From Arminella tubonensis (GTDB taxonomy: Bacteria; Pseudomonadota; Alphaproteobacteria; Rhizobiales; Rhizobiaceae): DNA of 64,000 nt. The position numbers were made by a program, and so were the translations under genes. The DNA is taken from positions 372,001 through 436,000 of the forward strand of contig NZ_PCDP01000059.1 of NCBI RefSeq assembly GCF_003240585.1. The letters run 5' to 3'. The notes under the pieces were generated by a model. It saw nothing but the letters and a program-made list of their open reading frames with translations, had not been told where the DNA came from and did no database searches. Within the stretch, counting starts at the first letter, position 1. Each line of letters begins with the position of its first letter. Below are positions 55,143-64,000 of the stretch, one piece after another.

Positions 55143-55982
55143 ATGACCGCACGCATGGACAAACGCTTTGCCGATCTGAAGGCGGAAGGCCGCCCGGCGC
55201 TCGTCACCTATTTCATGGGCGGCGACCCGGATTACGATACCTCGCTTGGTATCATGAAGGCGCTACCTGAAGCAGGCGCCGACATTATCGAACTCGGCAT
55301 GCCCTTCTCAGACCCGATGGCCGACGGTCCCGCCATTCAGCTGGCAGGTCAGCGCGCTTTGAAGGGCGGACAGACGCTGAAGAAGACACTTAAGCTTGCA
55401 GCCGACTTCCGCCAGACGGATCGCGATACGCCGATCGTCATGATGGGCTATTACAATCCGATCTACATCTACGGCGTCGAGACCTTCCTTGACGATGCGA
55501 TTGCTGCTGGGATCGACGGTCTGATCGTGGTCGACCTGCCCCCGGAAATGGATGATGAACTCTGCATTCCGGCAATCCGCAAGGGCATCAATTTCATTCG
55601 CCTGGCAACGCCGACGACCGACGACAAGCGCCTGCCGACGGTTTTGAAGAACACATCTGGTTTCGTCTACTACGTCTCGATGAACGGCATCACCGGTTCC
55701 GCGCTGCCGGATCCGTCGCTGGTCTCGGGCGCCGTCAAGCGCATCAAGAGCCACACGGACCTGCCGGTCTGCGTCGGCTTCGGCGTCAAGACCGCCGATC
55801 ATGCCAGGGTTATCGGCGGCTCCGCCGACGGGGTCGTCGTCGGAACGGCGATCGTCACCCAGGTCGCGACCAGCCTGACCAAGGACGGAAAGGCGACTGC
55901 CGACACCGTTCAGGCCGTCGCGACTTTAGTTCGCGGTCTTTCCACCGGAACCCGTTCTGCGCGCCTTGTTGCCGCCGAATAG
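55143..55982 (+). CDS. trpA: Tryptophan synthase alpha chain
   Basis: 279 residues. Cleaves indole-3-glycerol phosphate. Catalytic E50 in IIELGMPFSDPMADG and D61 in the same motif; PLPPEMDDE-type loop and VSMNGITGS follow; GFGVKTADHARVIGGSADGVVVGTAIV is the phosphate region. Stop is followed by a palindromic repeat and then accD. Confidence 0.98.
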   Translation: MTARMDKRFADLKAEGRPALVTYFMGGDPDYDTSLGIMKALPEAGADIIELGMPFSDPMADGPAIQLAGQRALKGGQTLKKTLKLAADFRQTDRDTPIVMMGYYNPIYIYGVETFLDDAIAAGIDGLIVVDLPPEMDDELCIPAIRKGINFIRLATPTTDDKRLPTVLKNTSGFVYYVSMNGITGSALPDPSLVSGAVKRIKSHTDLPVCVGFGVKTADHARVIGGSADGVVVGTAIVTQVATSLTKDGKATADTVQAVATLVRGLSTGTRSARLVAAE

Positions 55983-55992
55983 TGTCGCCACA

Positions 55993-56036
55993 TTAGAGCG
56001 CGGCGCGTCCGCAGGGACGCGCAAAGATCGCTCTAA
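55993..56036. repeat. Rhizobial palindromic repeat between trpA and accD
   Basis: Two nested stems: TTAGAGCG (55993-56000) with CGCTCTAA (56029-56036), and GCGCGTCC (56003-56010) with GGACGCGC (56015-56022), loop GCAG. From memory this matches a dispersed element of Rhizobium genomes. No T run, so it is not a plain terminator; the repeat-like text may continue to about 56055. Confidence 0.65.
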
Positions 56037-56090
56037 CACTTTGAATTGTGCAATCGCTTTGGTCAATTCAGTCATTCAGGAGCATTCGAT

Positions 56091-56999
56091 TTGAACTGGA
56101 TCACGAATTACGTCCGCCCGCGGATCAACTCCATGCTGGGCCGCCGCGAAGTTGCGGAAAATCTCTGGATCAAGTGCCCGGAAACGGGCGAGATGGTCTT
56201 TCACAAGGATCTGGAAGACAATAAATGGGTCATTCCCGCCTCCGGCTTCCATATGAAGATGCCCGCCAAGGCCCGTCTGCTCGATCTTTTCGACAACGGC
56301 GAATTCGAGGCGCTACCGCAGCCGAAGGTCGCGCAGGATCCGCTGAAGTTCCGTGATTCCAAGAAATATGCCGATCGCCTGCGAGACAGCCGCATCAAGA
56401 CGGAGCAGGAAGATACGATCCTTGCCGGCGTTGGAAAGCTGCGCGGACTGAAGATCGTCGCCGTCGTCCACGAGTTCAACTTCATGGGTGGCTCACTAGG
56501 CATCGCTGCGGGCGAGGCTATCGTAAAGGCCTTCGAGCGCGCCATCGCAGAGAAGTGCCCGCTTGTGATGTTCCCGGCTTCGGGCGGCGCGCGCATGCAG
56601 GAAGGTATCCTTTCGCTGATGCAGCTGCCGCGCACGACGGTCGTGGTCGATATGCTGAAGGAAGCCGGACAACCTTATATCGTCGTGCTGACGAACCCGA
56701 CGACGGGCGGCGTCACGGCCTCCTACGCAATGCTCGGCGATATCCACCTGGCCGAGCCAGGCGCAGAAATCTGCTTTGCCGGCAAGCGCGTCATCGAACA
56801 GACGATCCGCGAGAAGTTGCCGGAAGGCTTCCAGACCTCGGAGTATCTGCTGGAGCACGGTATGGTCGACATGGTGATCAAGCGCCATGACATTCCGGAT
56901 ACGTTGGCACGTCTTCTGAAAATCTTGACGAAGAAGCCGGCGGAAGTCTCGTTAAGAGAGAGCAAGGAACTTGTGCTTCCAATGGCGGTCGGTGCCTGA
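56091..56999 (+). CDS. accD: Acetyl-CoA carboxylase carboxyltransferase beta subunit
   Basis: 302 residues from the TTG at 56091, which follows CAGGAG; an ATG 45 bases earlier (56046) lies in the repeat region and is less likely. With AccA it transfers the carboxyl group to acetyl-CoA to make malonyl-CoA. GGSLGIAAGEAIVKAFERA and FPASGGARMQEGILSLMQLPRTTV are the carboxyltransferase motifs. The N-terminal zinc ribbon is degenerate: only C29 of the usual four cysteines remains in LWIKCPETGEMVFH. Followed by folC. Confidence 0.96.
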   Translation: MNWITNYVRPRINSMLGRREVAENLWIKCPETGEMVFHKDLEDNKWVIPASGFHMKMPAKARLLDLFDNGEFEALPQPKVAQDPLKFRDSKKYADRLRDSRIKTEQEDTILAGVGKLRGLKIVAVVHEFNFMGGSLGIAAGEAIVKAFERAIAEKCPLVMFPASGGARMQEGILSLMQLPRTTVVVDMLKEAGQPYIVVLTNPTTGGVTASYAMLGDIHLAEPGAEICFAGKRVIEQTIREKLPEGFQTSEYLLEHGMVDMVIKRHDIPDTLARLLKILTKKPAEVSLRESKELVLPMAVGA

Positions 57000-57033
57000 G
57001 CGACGATAGGCGGCCGAAAGGCGGAGGTGCGGG

Positions 57034-58392
57034 ATGATACCGATACCGATGGACCAATCCGCAATGAGCGAAGCCGAACAGGAAATCGAAAAGCTCTTAG
57101 GGTTGCACCCCAAGGGCTTCGATCTGTCGCTCGATAGAATTACCCGCCTACTCGACGTTCTCGGCAATCCACATACGAAGCTTCCGCCGATCGTTCACGT
57201 TGCCGGAACGAACGGCAAAGGCTCCGTCACAGCCTTTTGCAGTGCGCTGCTGGAAGCGGGTGGCCTTAGCGTTCACGTCCATACGTCGCCGCATCTGGTC
57301 AACTGGCACGAGCGGTACCGCATGGGCGTCAAGGGCGGGCGGGGACAACTCGTCGACGACGCCGTCTTTGCAGATGCGCTGCGGCGGGTTGCCGATGCCA
57401 ATGCCGGCCAGAAGATCACGGTCTTTGAAATCCTCACTGCGGTGACCTTCATTCTGTTTTCAGAGCATCCGGCCGATGCCGCCATCCTCGAGGTTGGCCT
57501 TGGCGGTCGGTTCGATGCCACCAACGTCATTTCCAACCCGGCTGTTTCGGTCATCATGCCGATCTCGCTCGATCACCAGCCCTACCTTGGTGATCGCGTC
57601 GAGCTGATCGCCGCTGAAAAGGCCGGTATCATGAAACCCGGCTTGCCGGTTGTTATCGGCCATCAGGAATATGACGCAGCGCTGGATGTGCTGACGGCGA
57701 CGGCTGAGCGGCTGCGTTGTCCGACGGCGGTCTACGGCCAGGATTATTCGGCACATGAAGAATATGGCAGGCTGATCTACCAGGACGAATTCGGGCTCGC
57801 CGATCTGCCGTTGCCGCGGCTGCCGGGCCGGCACCAGCACGCCAATGCGGCCGCCGCCATCCGCGCATTGAAGGCTGCAGGTTTCATCGTGACTGAGGCC
57901 ATGATGGAAAAGGCCATGCTCTCGGTCGACTGGCCGGGCCGGCTACAGCGGCTGAGTGAGGGCAAGCTGATGGCGCATGCGCCGGCAGGTGCCGAAATCT
58001 GGGTCGATGGTGGACACAATCCCGGCGCTGGCGAAGTGATCGCCGAGGCGATGGCGGGTTTCGAGGAGCGCCAGTCGCGCCCATTGTTCCTGATCATCGG
58101 TATGATCAACACCAAGGACCCCGTCGGTTATTTCAAGGCCTTTGCCGGTCTTGCGGAAAAGGTCTTCTGCGTGCCTATCCGCCACAGCGATGCGATGATC
58201 GATCCGGTTATTCTTGCCAATGCCGCCTATGATGCCGGTCTGGTTGCTGAACCCATGTCGACGGTCGGCGAAGCTCTCGATGCAATCCGCCAGGCGCTGT
58301 CGACGGACGCCACGGCGCCACGTATTTTGATTGGCGGCTCACTTTATCTGGTCGGCGATGTTCTCTCGGACAACGGTACGCCGCCAAAATGA
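57034..58392 (+). CDS. folC: Folylpolyglutamate synthase / dihydrofolate synthase
   Basis: 452 residues. Mur-ligase fold adding glutamate to (dihydro)folate. P-loop VAGTNGKGSVTAF (GTNGKGS at 58-64), metal and lysine region GLGGRFDATNVI, and the C-terminal domain with WVDGGHNPGAGEVIAEAM. Starts 34 bases after accD; a second ATG at 57049 is possible. The trp-accD-folC order is as in other rhizobia. Convergent with trxA. Confidence 0.96.
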   Translation: MIPIPMDQSAMSEAEQEIEKLLGLHPKGFDLSLDRITRLLDVLGNPHTKLPPIVHVAGTNGKGSVTAFCSALLEAGGLSVHVHTSPHLVNWHERYRMGVKGGRGQLVDDAVFADALRRVADANAGQKITVFEILTAVTFILFSEHPADAAILEVGLGGRFDATNVISNPAVSVIMPISLDHQPYLGDRVELIAAEKAGIMKPGLPVVIGHQEYDAALDVLTATAERLRCPTAVYGQDYSAHEEYGRLIYQDEFGLADLPLPRLPGRHQHANAAAAIRALKAAGFIVTEAMMEKAMLSVDWPGRLQRLSEGKLMAHAPAGAEIWVDGGHNPGAGEVIAEAMAGFEERQSRPLFLIIGMINTKDPVGYFKAFAGLAEKVFCVPIRHSDAMIDPVILANAAYDAGLVAEPMSTVGEALDAIRQALSTDATAPRILIGGSLYLVGDVLSDNGTPPK

Positions 58393-58416
58393 AAAAAGCC
58401 CGGTCGAAACCGGGCT
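58391..58416. terminator. Terminator between folC and trxA
   Basis: AGCCCGGT (58397-58404), loop CGAA, ACCGGGCT (58409-58416). On the minus strand it is followed by TTTTTTC, good for trxA; on the plus strand CTTGG follows. Confidence 0.88.
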
Positions 58417-58441
58417 CTTGGCAATGATCTGATCCAACAAG

Positions 58442-58762
58442 TTAGGCGGCGTTCGAAATCCAGCTCGAGAGAGCCGATTTCGGTGCAGCGCCAACCTTGA
58501 TGTCGGCAACTTCGCCGGCCTTGAAGATCGCCAGCGTCGGGATCGAGCGGACGCCGAACTTTGCTGCGAGTTCAGGATTTTCGTCGATATTCAACTTTGC
58601 GACCTTGACCTTGCCGGCCATTTCGACGGCGATCTCTTCAAGGCTTGGAGCGATCATCTTGCACGGACCGCACCATTCAGCCCAGAAATCGACAACGACG
58701 GGTTCTGCAGAGTCCAGAACTTCAGACTGGAAGTTGGATACATCGACTTTCACGGTAGCCAT
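58442..58762 (-). CDS. trxA: Thioredoxin
   Basis: 106 residues from the ATG at 58762 (MATVKVDVSNF); a longer open frame to 58843 overlaps addA and is not used. Redox motif WCGPC (C31, C34), FWAEWCGPCKMIAP; cis-proline in VRSIPTLAIF. Cytoplasmic disulfide reductase. Downstream of addA on the same strand with 77 bases between, ending at its own terminator. Confidence 0.97.
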   Translation of the reverse strand: MATVKVDVSNFQSEVLDSAEPVVVDFWAEWCGPCKMIAPSLEEIAVEMAGKVKVAKLNIDENPELAAKFGVRSIPTLAIFKAGEVADIKVGAAPKSALSSWISNAA

Positions 58763-58839
58763 AGGCTGATTGCTCCTTACGGGATTTGCTGTTGAACCAC
58801 ATGTGATGGCGCAGCGTCGGAATTTCAATGTCCGGTATT

Positions 58840-61800
58840 TCACTTTGTCTTGAGTTCGGCAAGCGCCGATGCAATCGCACCGTCCGTGAGGGTGTGGATC
58901 GACGCATTCTCCGTATAGACCAGCACGCAGTCTATCCGCTTGCCTGGGTAAAGCGGAGCCAGGATTTCCCGATAGATCGCCAGCTGCGCGCGATGAGCGA
59001 AAGGGATGTCATCGGCGGTCGTCGGCGGCACGCGATTGGTCTTGTAGTCGAGGACCACCACGTGGCTTTCGAGCACTGCAAGACGATCGATCCGGCCCGA
59101 GACGGCAAATGTCCGTTGATCGACAGCCAGCGTACCCATGATCGAGACTTCCGCCCGTGCATGGGCGCTGAAAACATCCTGCATTTCGGGGTGTGACATC
59201 AACCTCAGGACGGCGTCGACAAGCCTGTCCCGATCAACCTGCGGCCAGAACTTCGCGGCGCGCGCGATATAGCGCCGGGCGGCGTCGACCCGGTCCGAAG
59301 ATGGGATGTCGGGAAGCATCTGCAGCATCCGATGGATGAGGCGCCCTTTTTCCAGCGATCGATCCGACCGCCCTTTGTCGGCAAACAGCGGCGAGGCAAC
59401 AAGTAGATCGTCGGCCTCGTCATCGATGATGGTTCCTGCACCGGATGGGCTCAACGGTCGGGGTAGATGACGTTGTGGCGGCAACGGGCGCGCCAGTTCT
59501 GCCGGCAGGGCCTTCCGCTCGGCGCGGTGCTCAGTCTTCTCGGCCGATTGGAAAGTACGATCAAGCCGCGCAACGCGCCACTTCAGCCCCTGCCACTCGT
59601 CATCGGGACCGGTAAAGCTCGCCGGCGCGCAGCGACCGCCGTCCTGACCGATCGCCGACGAGATCATCATGTGCCAGGTATCCGGATTCTGTCGAACACC
59701 ACGATAACCACAGACGATCAGTCGGTCGGCCGCGCGGGTCATCCCGACGTAGAGCAAACGGCGATATTCCTCCTCCGCTTGTCCCTGGATGCGGGTCGCA
59801 TCGGCCTGCGTCAGCGAATTGGCAAGCGCGCTGACAGGAATCCACACTGGCACAGAGACGTCGCCATCCCGGCTTTCCAGAAGACGGAGCTTCGGCAGAT
59901 GTGTGTGGGTGAAGGATTTCGAGCCACCGTCGACAAGGAAGACAATCGGCGCTTCGAGTCCCTTCGAGGCGTGAACGGTCATGATCCGCACCTCGTTGCG
60001 TCCCTTGTCCTGCTCGCGTTTGACAACGGGGGCTTCCAGCTCCAGCGTCGAAACGAAGGATTGCAATCCGGGCAGGCCCGAGGTCTCGTGATCAAGCGCG
60101 AAAGTGAGGAATTCGTCGAGAATATCGCTCACTTCGGTGCCGAGACGAGCCAGGAACTGCCGTCGACCACCTTGGCTGCCCAGCACGCGCGCATAAAAAT
60201 CATGGACGGAATAGGACTTCGATAATGCCATGAACATCTTCATGCGTTCAACGGCATCGGCAAATCGCTCATGGCCGTCGGCGGCGAATTTCTGAAGCTG
60301 TTTCCAGCAGCTTTCATTCTCGTCGCGCAGCGCGGCAATTGTGAATACGTCATCTTCCGTCAGGTCGAACAGCGGGCTCTTCAAAACCGCCATCAATGAA
60401 AGGTCGTCGCCTGGCAAAAGCAGAAAGCGGCCGAGCGCCAGGAGATCCTGGATAGCGATATGGCTCGTGAGGACCAGCCGATCGGCGCCGGCAACCGGAA
60501 TATTGTCCCGCCTCTTCAAGGCTCGTGTGAGGGCATTGACGAAGGCATCACGCTTGCGGACAAGGACAAGGATATCACCCGCCTCGATCATCCGCTCCTT
60601 GCCCTTCTCGATAATTGTCTCGTGCCCGACAAGGCCGTCGATCGTGTGGGCAATACGGCGTGCGAGGATAGCAGCAGGTGCGCTTTCGGGCGTCGCGTCG
60701 AAGGGCGCCGTCCAATCCTCTTCCCGCGGCACCGCTTCCGGCATGATCATATCCCAAAGATCGACGGCGCCAGGATGACCGATCCGGCTGGATCGATGCA
60801 CGACTGCTTCGCCTGTCGCGCTCAAGCCGCGGGCATTGGCAGGAACTGTAAACACATGATCGACGACAGAGAGTACGTCCTCGGTCGAGCGAAAGGAGAG
60901 CGGCAGCCGCACCGGGGAGAAAGCCTGGCCCCCGGCCATGACACGCTGGCGCGTCCGGTCGCTTTCCTCTGAAAATCGCTCCGGTCGCGCGCCTTGAAAG
61001 GAATAGATCGACTGTTTTTCATCGCCGACGGCAAAGAGCGTCCGCAGCGTCGGCCTGGCACTTTCGCCGGAAAAGAAATCCTCGGCCAAGGACTGGATGA
61101 CGCTCCATTGGATCGGGCTGGTGTCCTGTGCCTCATCGACGAGAATGTGGTCGATGCCCTGATCCAGCTTGTAGTGAATCCACGGGCCGACACCGCTCCT
61201 CGTCAGCAAATCGGCGGTACGGGTTATCAGGTCTTCGAAGTCGAGCTGGCTACGCTGTTTCTTCAGGTCTTCGTAGTCGTGGTTAAGGCGGTCGGCGAGG
61301 GTAAGTGCCGCCCGTGTTGCCCGATACATCCGCATCAGCTTCAGGCGGTCGCGGCACGAAACGACATGCGCCCGCGCGGCCGCAACAGCCTCGGCAAGCT
61401 GAGGCGCCTCGGCAAGCATTGCCTTGACGAAGAACTGTCCGTCGCCCTTCGGCTCGCCCTTGGAGGTCAGCAATACCTTTTCCAGGATTTCGGCACGTTC
61501 AGTCGAATTGCGCTCCCGTGCGGCAAGCCGCAGCCTGTAGGCAATCTCTTGCGCTTTGGAGCCGCCCTTGAGATCGGCAAGTGAGAGATAGAGATCCAGC
61601 GCTGAACCGGAAAGGCCAGGCAAGGGCCAGTATTGCTCGGCGATGCCTTGCTCGGTGTCATTTGCCGACAGGCCGAGGCGGGACCGAAGCAATGTATCGA
61701 CACCGCCTTGCTGTTCTGCGGCGAGCGTAAAGCGGCGGATGGCATTGCGGTTGGCAACGATCTCTCTCAACAGCCCTTCAAGACCGGATTCGTCGCCGAG

Positions 61801-62391
61801 ATCAAGCACGTAGGCAAAGGCCTCGGCAAGGCCCGCATCCTCTTCCGGTGTCGTTGTCGTCAGTAGCGAGCGGCGGGCATCTGCGAGCAGTGTCGACGCA
61901 GCGCGATCGTCCAGCACGGAAAAATGGCCGGCGACATTTGCTTCCAGCGGAAATTGGTGCAGCAGCGCCTCGCAGAAGGCGTGGATGGTCTGGATCTTCA
62001 GGCCGCCCGGCGTCTCCAACGCCTTGGCGAAGAGCCGTCGCGCCTCGGCCATCTTGAAGATGTCGGGCACCTCGCCCTCGATCTGCGTGATCCTCGCCCT
62101 CAATTCGTCGTCGAATAGCGTCGCCCATTCGGCCAGCCGCTCGAATACGCGGTTTGACATTTCCGATGCCGCTGCCTTGGTATAGGTGAGGCAGAGAATA
62201 GCCGAAGGCCGAGCGCCGGCAAGCAGCAGCCGGATGACGCGCTGCGTAAGCACATGTGTTTTTCCTGAGCCGGCATTGGCCGAAACCCAGGCCGATCGGA
62301 CAGGATCGGAGGCGAGCGACTGCTGGATCGTCGTCCAGCCGATCCACGTGCCGGGATCGTCTCCGTTTGGAAGATCTGCCAGGTCACTCAT
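58840..62391 (-). CDS. addA: Double-strand break repair helicase-nuclease AddA
   Basis: 1183 residues. Alphaproteobacterial AddA. Walker A NAGSGKTHVL (39-48), UvrD-like motifs including LDFEDLI and HILVDEAQDTSPIQW (motif II), VGDEKQSIYSFQGARPE (III), RIMTVHASKGLEAPIVFL (V), VGMTRAADRL (VI). The C-terminal RecB-type nuclease ends with the motif VVLDYKTNR. Works with AddB at Chi-like sites in RecBCD-like end processing. Overlaps addB by eight bases. Confidence 0.97.
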   Translation of the reverse strand: MSDLADLPNGDDPGTWIGWTTIQQSLASDPVRSAWVSANAGSGKTHVLTQRVIRLLLAGARPSAILCLTYTKAAASEMSNRVFERLAEWATLFDDELRARITQIEGEVPDIFKMAEARRLFAKALETPGGLKIQTIHAFCEALLHQFPLEANVAGHFSVLDDRAASTLLADARRSLLTTTTPEEDAGLAEAFAYVLDLGDESGLEGLLREIVANRNAIRRFTLAAEQQGGVDTLLRSRLGLSANDTEQGIAEQYWPLPGLSGSALDLYLSLADLKGGSKAQEIAYRLRLAARERNSTERAEILEKVLLTSKGEPKGDGQFFVKAMLAEAPQLAEAVAAARAHVVSCRDRLKLMRMYRATRAALTLADRLNHDYEDLKKQRSQLDFEDLITRTADLLTRSGVGPWIHYKLDQGIDHILVDEAQDTSPIQWSVIQSLAEDFFSGESARPTLRTLFAVGDEKQSIYSFQGARPERFSEESDRTRQRVMAGGQAFSPVRLPLSFRSTEDVLSVVDHVFTVPANARGLSATGEAVVHRSSRIGHPGAVDLWDMIMPEAVPREEDWTAPFDATPESAPAAILARRIAHTIDGLVGHETIIEKGKERMIEAGDILVLVRKRDAFVNALTRALKRRDNIPVAGADRLVLTSHIAIQDLLALGRFLLLPGDDLSLMAVLKSPLFDLTEDDVFTIAALRDENESCWKQLQKFAADGHERFADAVERMKMFMALSKSYSVHDFYARVLGSQGGRRQFLARLGTEVSDILDEFLTFALDHETSGLPGLQSFVSTLELEAPVVKREQDKGRNEVRIMTVHASKGLEAPIVFLVDGGSKSFTHTHLPKLRLLESRDGDVSVPVWIPVSALANSLTQADATRIQGQAEEEYRRLLYVGMTRAADRLIVCGYRGVRQNPDTWHMMISSAIGQDGGRCAPASFTGPDDEWQGLKWRVARLDRTFQSAEKTEHRAERKALPAELARPLPPQRHLPRPLSPSGAGTIIDDEADDLLVASPLFADKGRSDRSLEKGRLIHRMLQMLPDIPSSDRVDAARRYIARAAKFWPQVDRDRLVDAVLRLMSHPEMQDVFSAHARAEVSIMGTLAVDQRTFAVSGRIDRLAVLESHVVVLDYKTNRVPPTTADDIPFAHRAQLAIYREILAPLYPGKRIDCVLVYTENASIHTLTDGAIASALAELKTK

Positions 62392-64000
62392 CGGCTGCTG
62401 CCTCTTCCGCTTCGGCAGTCGACCATTCGGCTACTCGGGCAAGGTGATCGTAGTCGCCGCCGAATTCGAATTGTTGCGCCGGAACAAGCCGGGACGAGAA
62501 GCCCTTTTCGCCCGATTGCAACAGCAACACGAACTTCACCAGCTGGTCGATCGACTCCTCTGCAAGGTCCACGGCCGATTTCGGCTGCGTCCTCGCGCTT
62601 GCGCTGGACAATTCATTGTTGACCTGGTCGACCTTGAAGCGATCGCCTGGCCTGAGACGGACGTAAAGCAGATTGTCCGGGATCAGTGGCCCGGTGTCGC
62701 GAAAGGCACCGGCCTGTAGGGCGTAGGCTTCCAGCGCCAGTTGTGGGTCGAGCAGGGTGCGGGCTTGCGCGGGCGATGGGTTGAAGCCGGTTTTGTAATC
62801 GATGATGTCGGCAGCATTGCCGCCCTTCAGATCGATCCTGTCAGCGACGCCGGTCAGCTTCACGCCTGCAGGTTCGATCTCGATTCCTCCACGGACCTCC
62901 GTGAAAGTCTTGCGGATTTGCGGACGACGCTCGGCCTCCCAGCTGAGAAATGCGCGCGCCACCTCGCGGAAACGTGGCCGCCAGACGCTGTCGATATGCG
63001 GCGGCAGTAGCGCGGCGTCAAAAAGCTCACATAGAATCCGCTCCATCGCCAACAAAGCGTCCGGCGTGCCGGCGAGGTGACCCTCGCGGATGAAGCGATC
63101 GACAATCTTGTGATAGAGCGTTCCCCGTTCGGCCGCGCCCGGATCCCGATTGAACGGATCGACGGGGTCGAGCCGCAGGATGCGTCTTGCATAGATCGCG
63201 TAGGGGTCGCGCCGCAAGCGGCCGACCTCGCTGAAGGAATAGCTTTTCGGTTGCAGCGACGCCGGCGGCGTCGGCGCCGGCCTTTGCGCCGGCCTTTGAT
63301 CCGCGCCCTCGTCGATCAGCGCTGCCCAGTCACGGAAATGATCGCCGCGCGCCTTCAGCTGGGCCGCAAACTCCTTGCCTCCCAATGCCACCAAGCGCTG
63401 CAGCCAGCGCGACGCCACCGTCGGCGTCGAACCCTGGCGCATGGCGCGCGTATAAATCAGCTCTCGCGTACCATTCGCCATCTCGAAATCATGTGCCAGC
63501 TGGCCGATACGCCGCTCCGGCGGCTCAAGGCCGATCTCGGTTTTCATCGTCCTCGAAATGAACGGATTGTTAGCGATCTGGCCCGGCCACGATCCTTCGT
63601 TCAGCGAGCCGAGAATGAGGGTGTCAACGCTCTGTAGCCGCGCTTCCAGCGTACCGAATATGAAGATGCGCGGATGGCTCATGGCACGTGGCTTCACGGC
63701 CTGGCCAGCTGAAAGCGCAGTCACGATATCGATCCACTGCGGCCCGTCAGCTTCCATCTGGCCATCAGCATCCATGACCTCACGCAGCACACTGGCGAGC
63801 GAATCGCCAGCCTCGCCCGACCAGAGGGCCGCCAGGTCTCCACGTTCATCCGCAGCTACCGCTTCCAGCGCACGGCCCGTGCGCTCTGCCCATTCGGACA
63901 GCGTGAAACTGGTCGTCAGACCTCTATCTCCAGGCCCGCGCCGCACCATAGCCGAGGAGAGCGATTCTACGGCCTCGGTGAGGCGGCGTGTCAGCCTCCG
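62384..64000 (-). CDS. addB: Double-strand break repair protein AddB, 5' end outside window
   Basis: The frame is open to the right edge, so the N-terminus is missing (539 codons seen). ADIIDYKTGFNPSPAQ is the RecB-type nuclease motif and GTLYHKIVDRFIREGHLAG the family block before it; LILGSLNEGSWPGQIANNPFISRTMKTEIGL is typical of the helicase-like part. Partner of AddA. The coding overlap with addA suggests translational coupling. Confidence 0.95.
   Translation of the reverse strand, partial: RRLTRRLTEAVESLSSAMVRRGPGDRGLTTSFTLSEWAERTGRALEAVAADERGDLAALWSGEAGDSLASVLREVMDADGQMEADGPQWIDIVTALSAGQAVKPRAMSHPRIFIFGTLEARLQSVDTLILGSLNEGSWPGQIANNPFISRTMKTEIGLEPPERRIGQLAHDFEMANGTRELIYTRAMRQGSTPTVASRWLQRLVALGGKEFAAQLKARGDHFRDWAALIDEGADQRPAQRPAPTPPASLQPKSYSFSEVGRLRRDPYAIYARRILRLDPVDPFNRDPGAAERGTLYHKIVDRFIREGHLAGTPDALLAMERILCELFDAALLPPHIDSVWRPRFREVARAFLSWEAERRPQIRKTFTEVRGGIEIEPAGVKLTGVADRIDLKGGNAADIIDYKTGFNPSPAQARTLLDPQLALEAYALQAGAFRDTGPLIPDNLLYVRLRPGDRFKVDQVNNELSSASARTQPKSAVDLAEESIDQLVKFVLLLQSGEKGFSSRLVPAQQFEFGGDYDHLARVAEWSTAEAEEAAADE

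Overview
The window is a stretch of alphaproteobacterial chromosome, almost certainly Rhizobiaceae (Rhizobium/Ensifer/Agrobacterium-like). The evidence is the gene order (hemE beside ppsR, mnmE-mnmG-rsmG-parA-parB, trpF-trpB-trpA-accD-folC-trxA-addA-addB), the large NAD-glutamate dehydrogenase, trcR, Tim44/TimA and DUF2852 genes, and two kinds of small palindromic intergenic repeat familiar from rhizobial genomes. Coding density is high. I see no rRNA or tRNA gene, insertion sequence, prophage, CRISPR array or toxin-antitoxin pair. Identifications come from reading translated motifs; no database search was run.

Layout. 1-3.3 kb is a small accessory-looking unit: an MHS-type MFS transporter (3' end outside the window), a divergent ArsR-type regulator and an SDR oxidoreductase. 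3.7-14 kb holds asd, a lytic transglycosylase, a beta carbonic anhydrase, pyridoxal kinase, the 1595-residue glutamate dehydrogenase and a UMF1-type MFS protein. 14-20 kb (minus strand) carries htpX, rsmB, a heparinase II/III-like gene and purH. 20-28.5 kb has an SDHAF4-like small gene, acs, trcR, a YggS-family gene and the leuS-lptE-holA run.

28.5-41.4 kb is the replication-origin region. Every gene from parB (28.5 kb) up to hemE (37.3 kb) is on the minus strand, and every gene from ppsR (37.7 kb) to dnaQ (41.4 kb) is on the plus strand. The strand switch falls in the hemE-ppsR gap, which contains an A+T-rich tract, one perfect DnaA box and several near matches; I read this as chromosomal oriC. 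Around it lie one perfect parS site (in rsmG), three one-mismatch copies and one degraded copy, spread over about 8.4 kb, with parA and parB themselves close by. Origin firing, ParABS segregation, tRNA modification (mnmE, mnmG), heme synthesis (hemE, hemJ) and rho are therefore packed around one point.

41.4-48 kb contains secB, fxsA, a chain of four genes joined by 1-4 nt overlaps (timA-like, mltA, smr, xre) and gyrB. 48-53 kb has a nitroreductase, a DUF2218 gene, a fumarylacetoacetase-family gene preceded by a 7+7 inverted repeat, an intracellular PHB depolymerase, a DUF2852 gene and a YgjP-type metalloprotease. 53.2-58.4 kb is trpFBA-accD-folC, followed on the opposite strand by trxA and the addA/addB recombination nuclease genes (addB runs off the right edge).

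I found no convincing undescribed multi-gene system. The observations most worth a second look are the oriC/parS organisation, the parS sites inside coding sequence, the long inverted repeat between arsR and the SDR gene, the large cysteine-bearing periplasmic insert of the MHS transporter, and the overlapping timA-mltA-smr-xre chain before gyrB.
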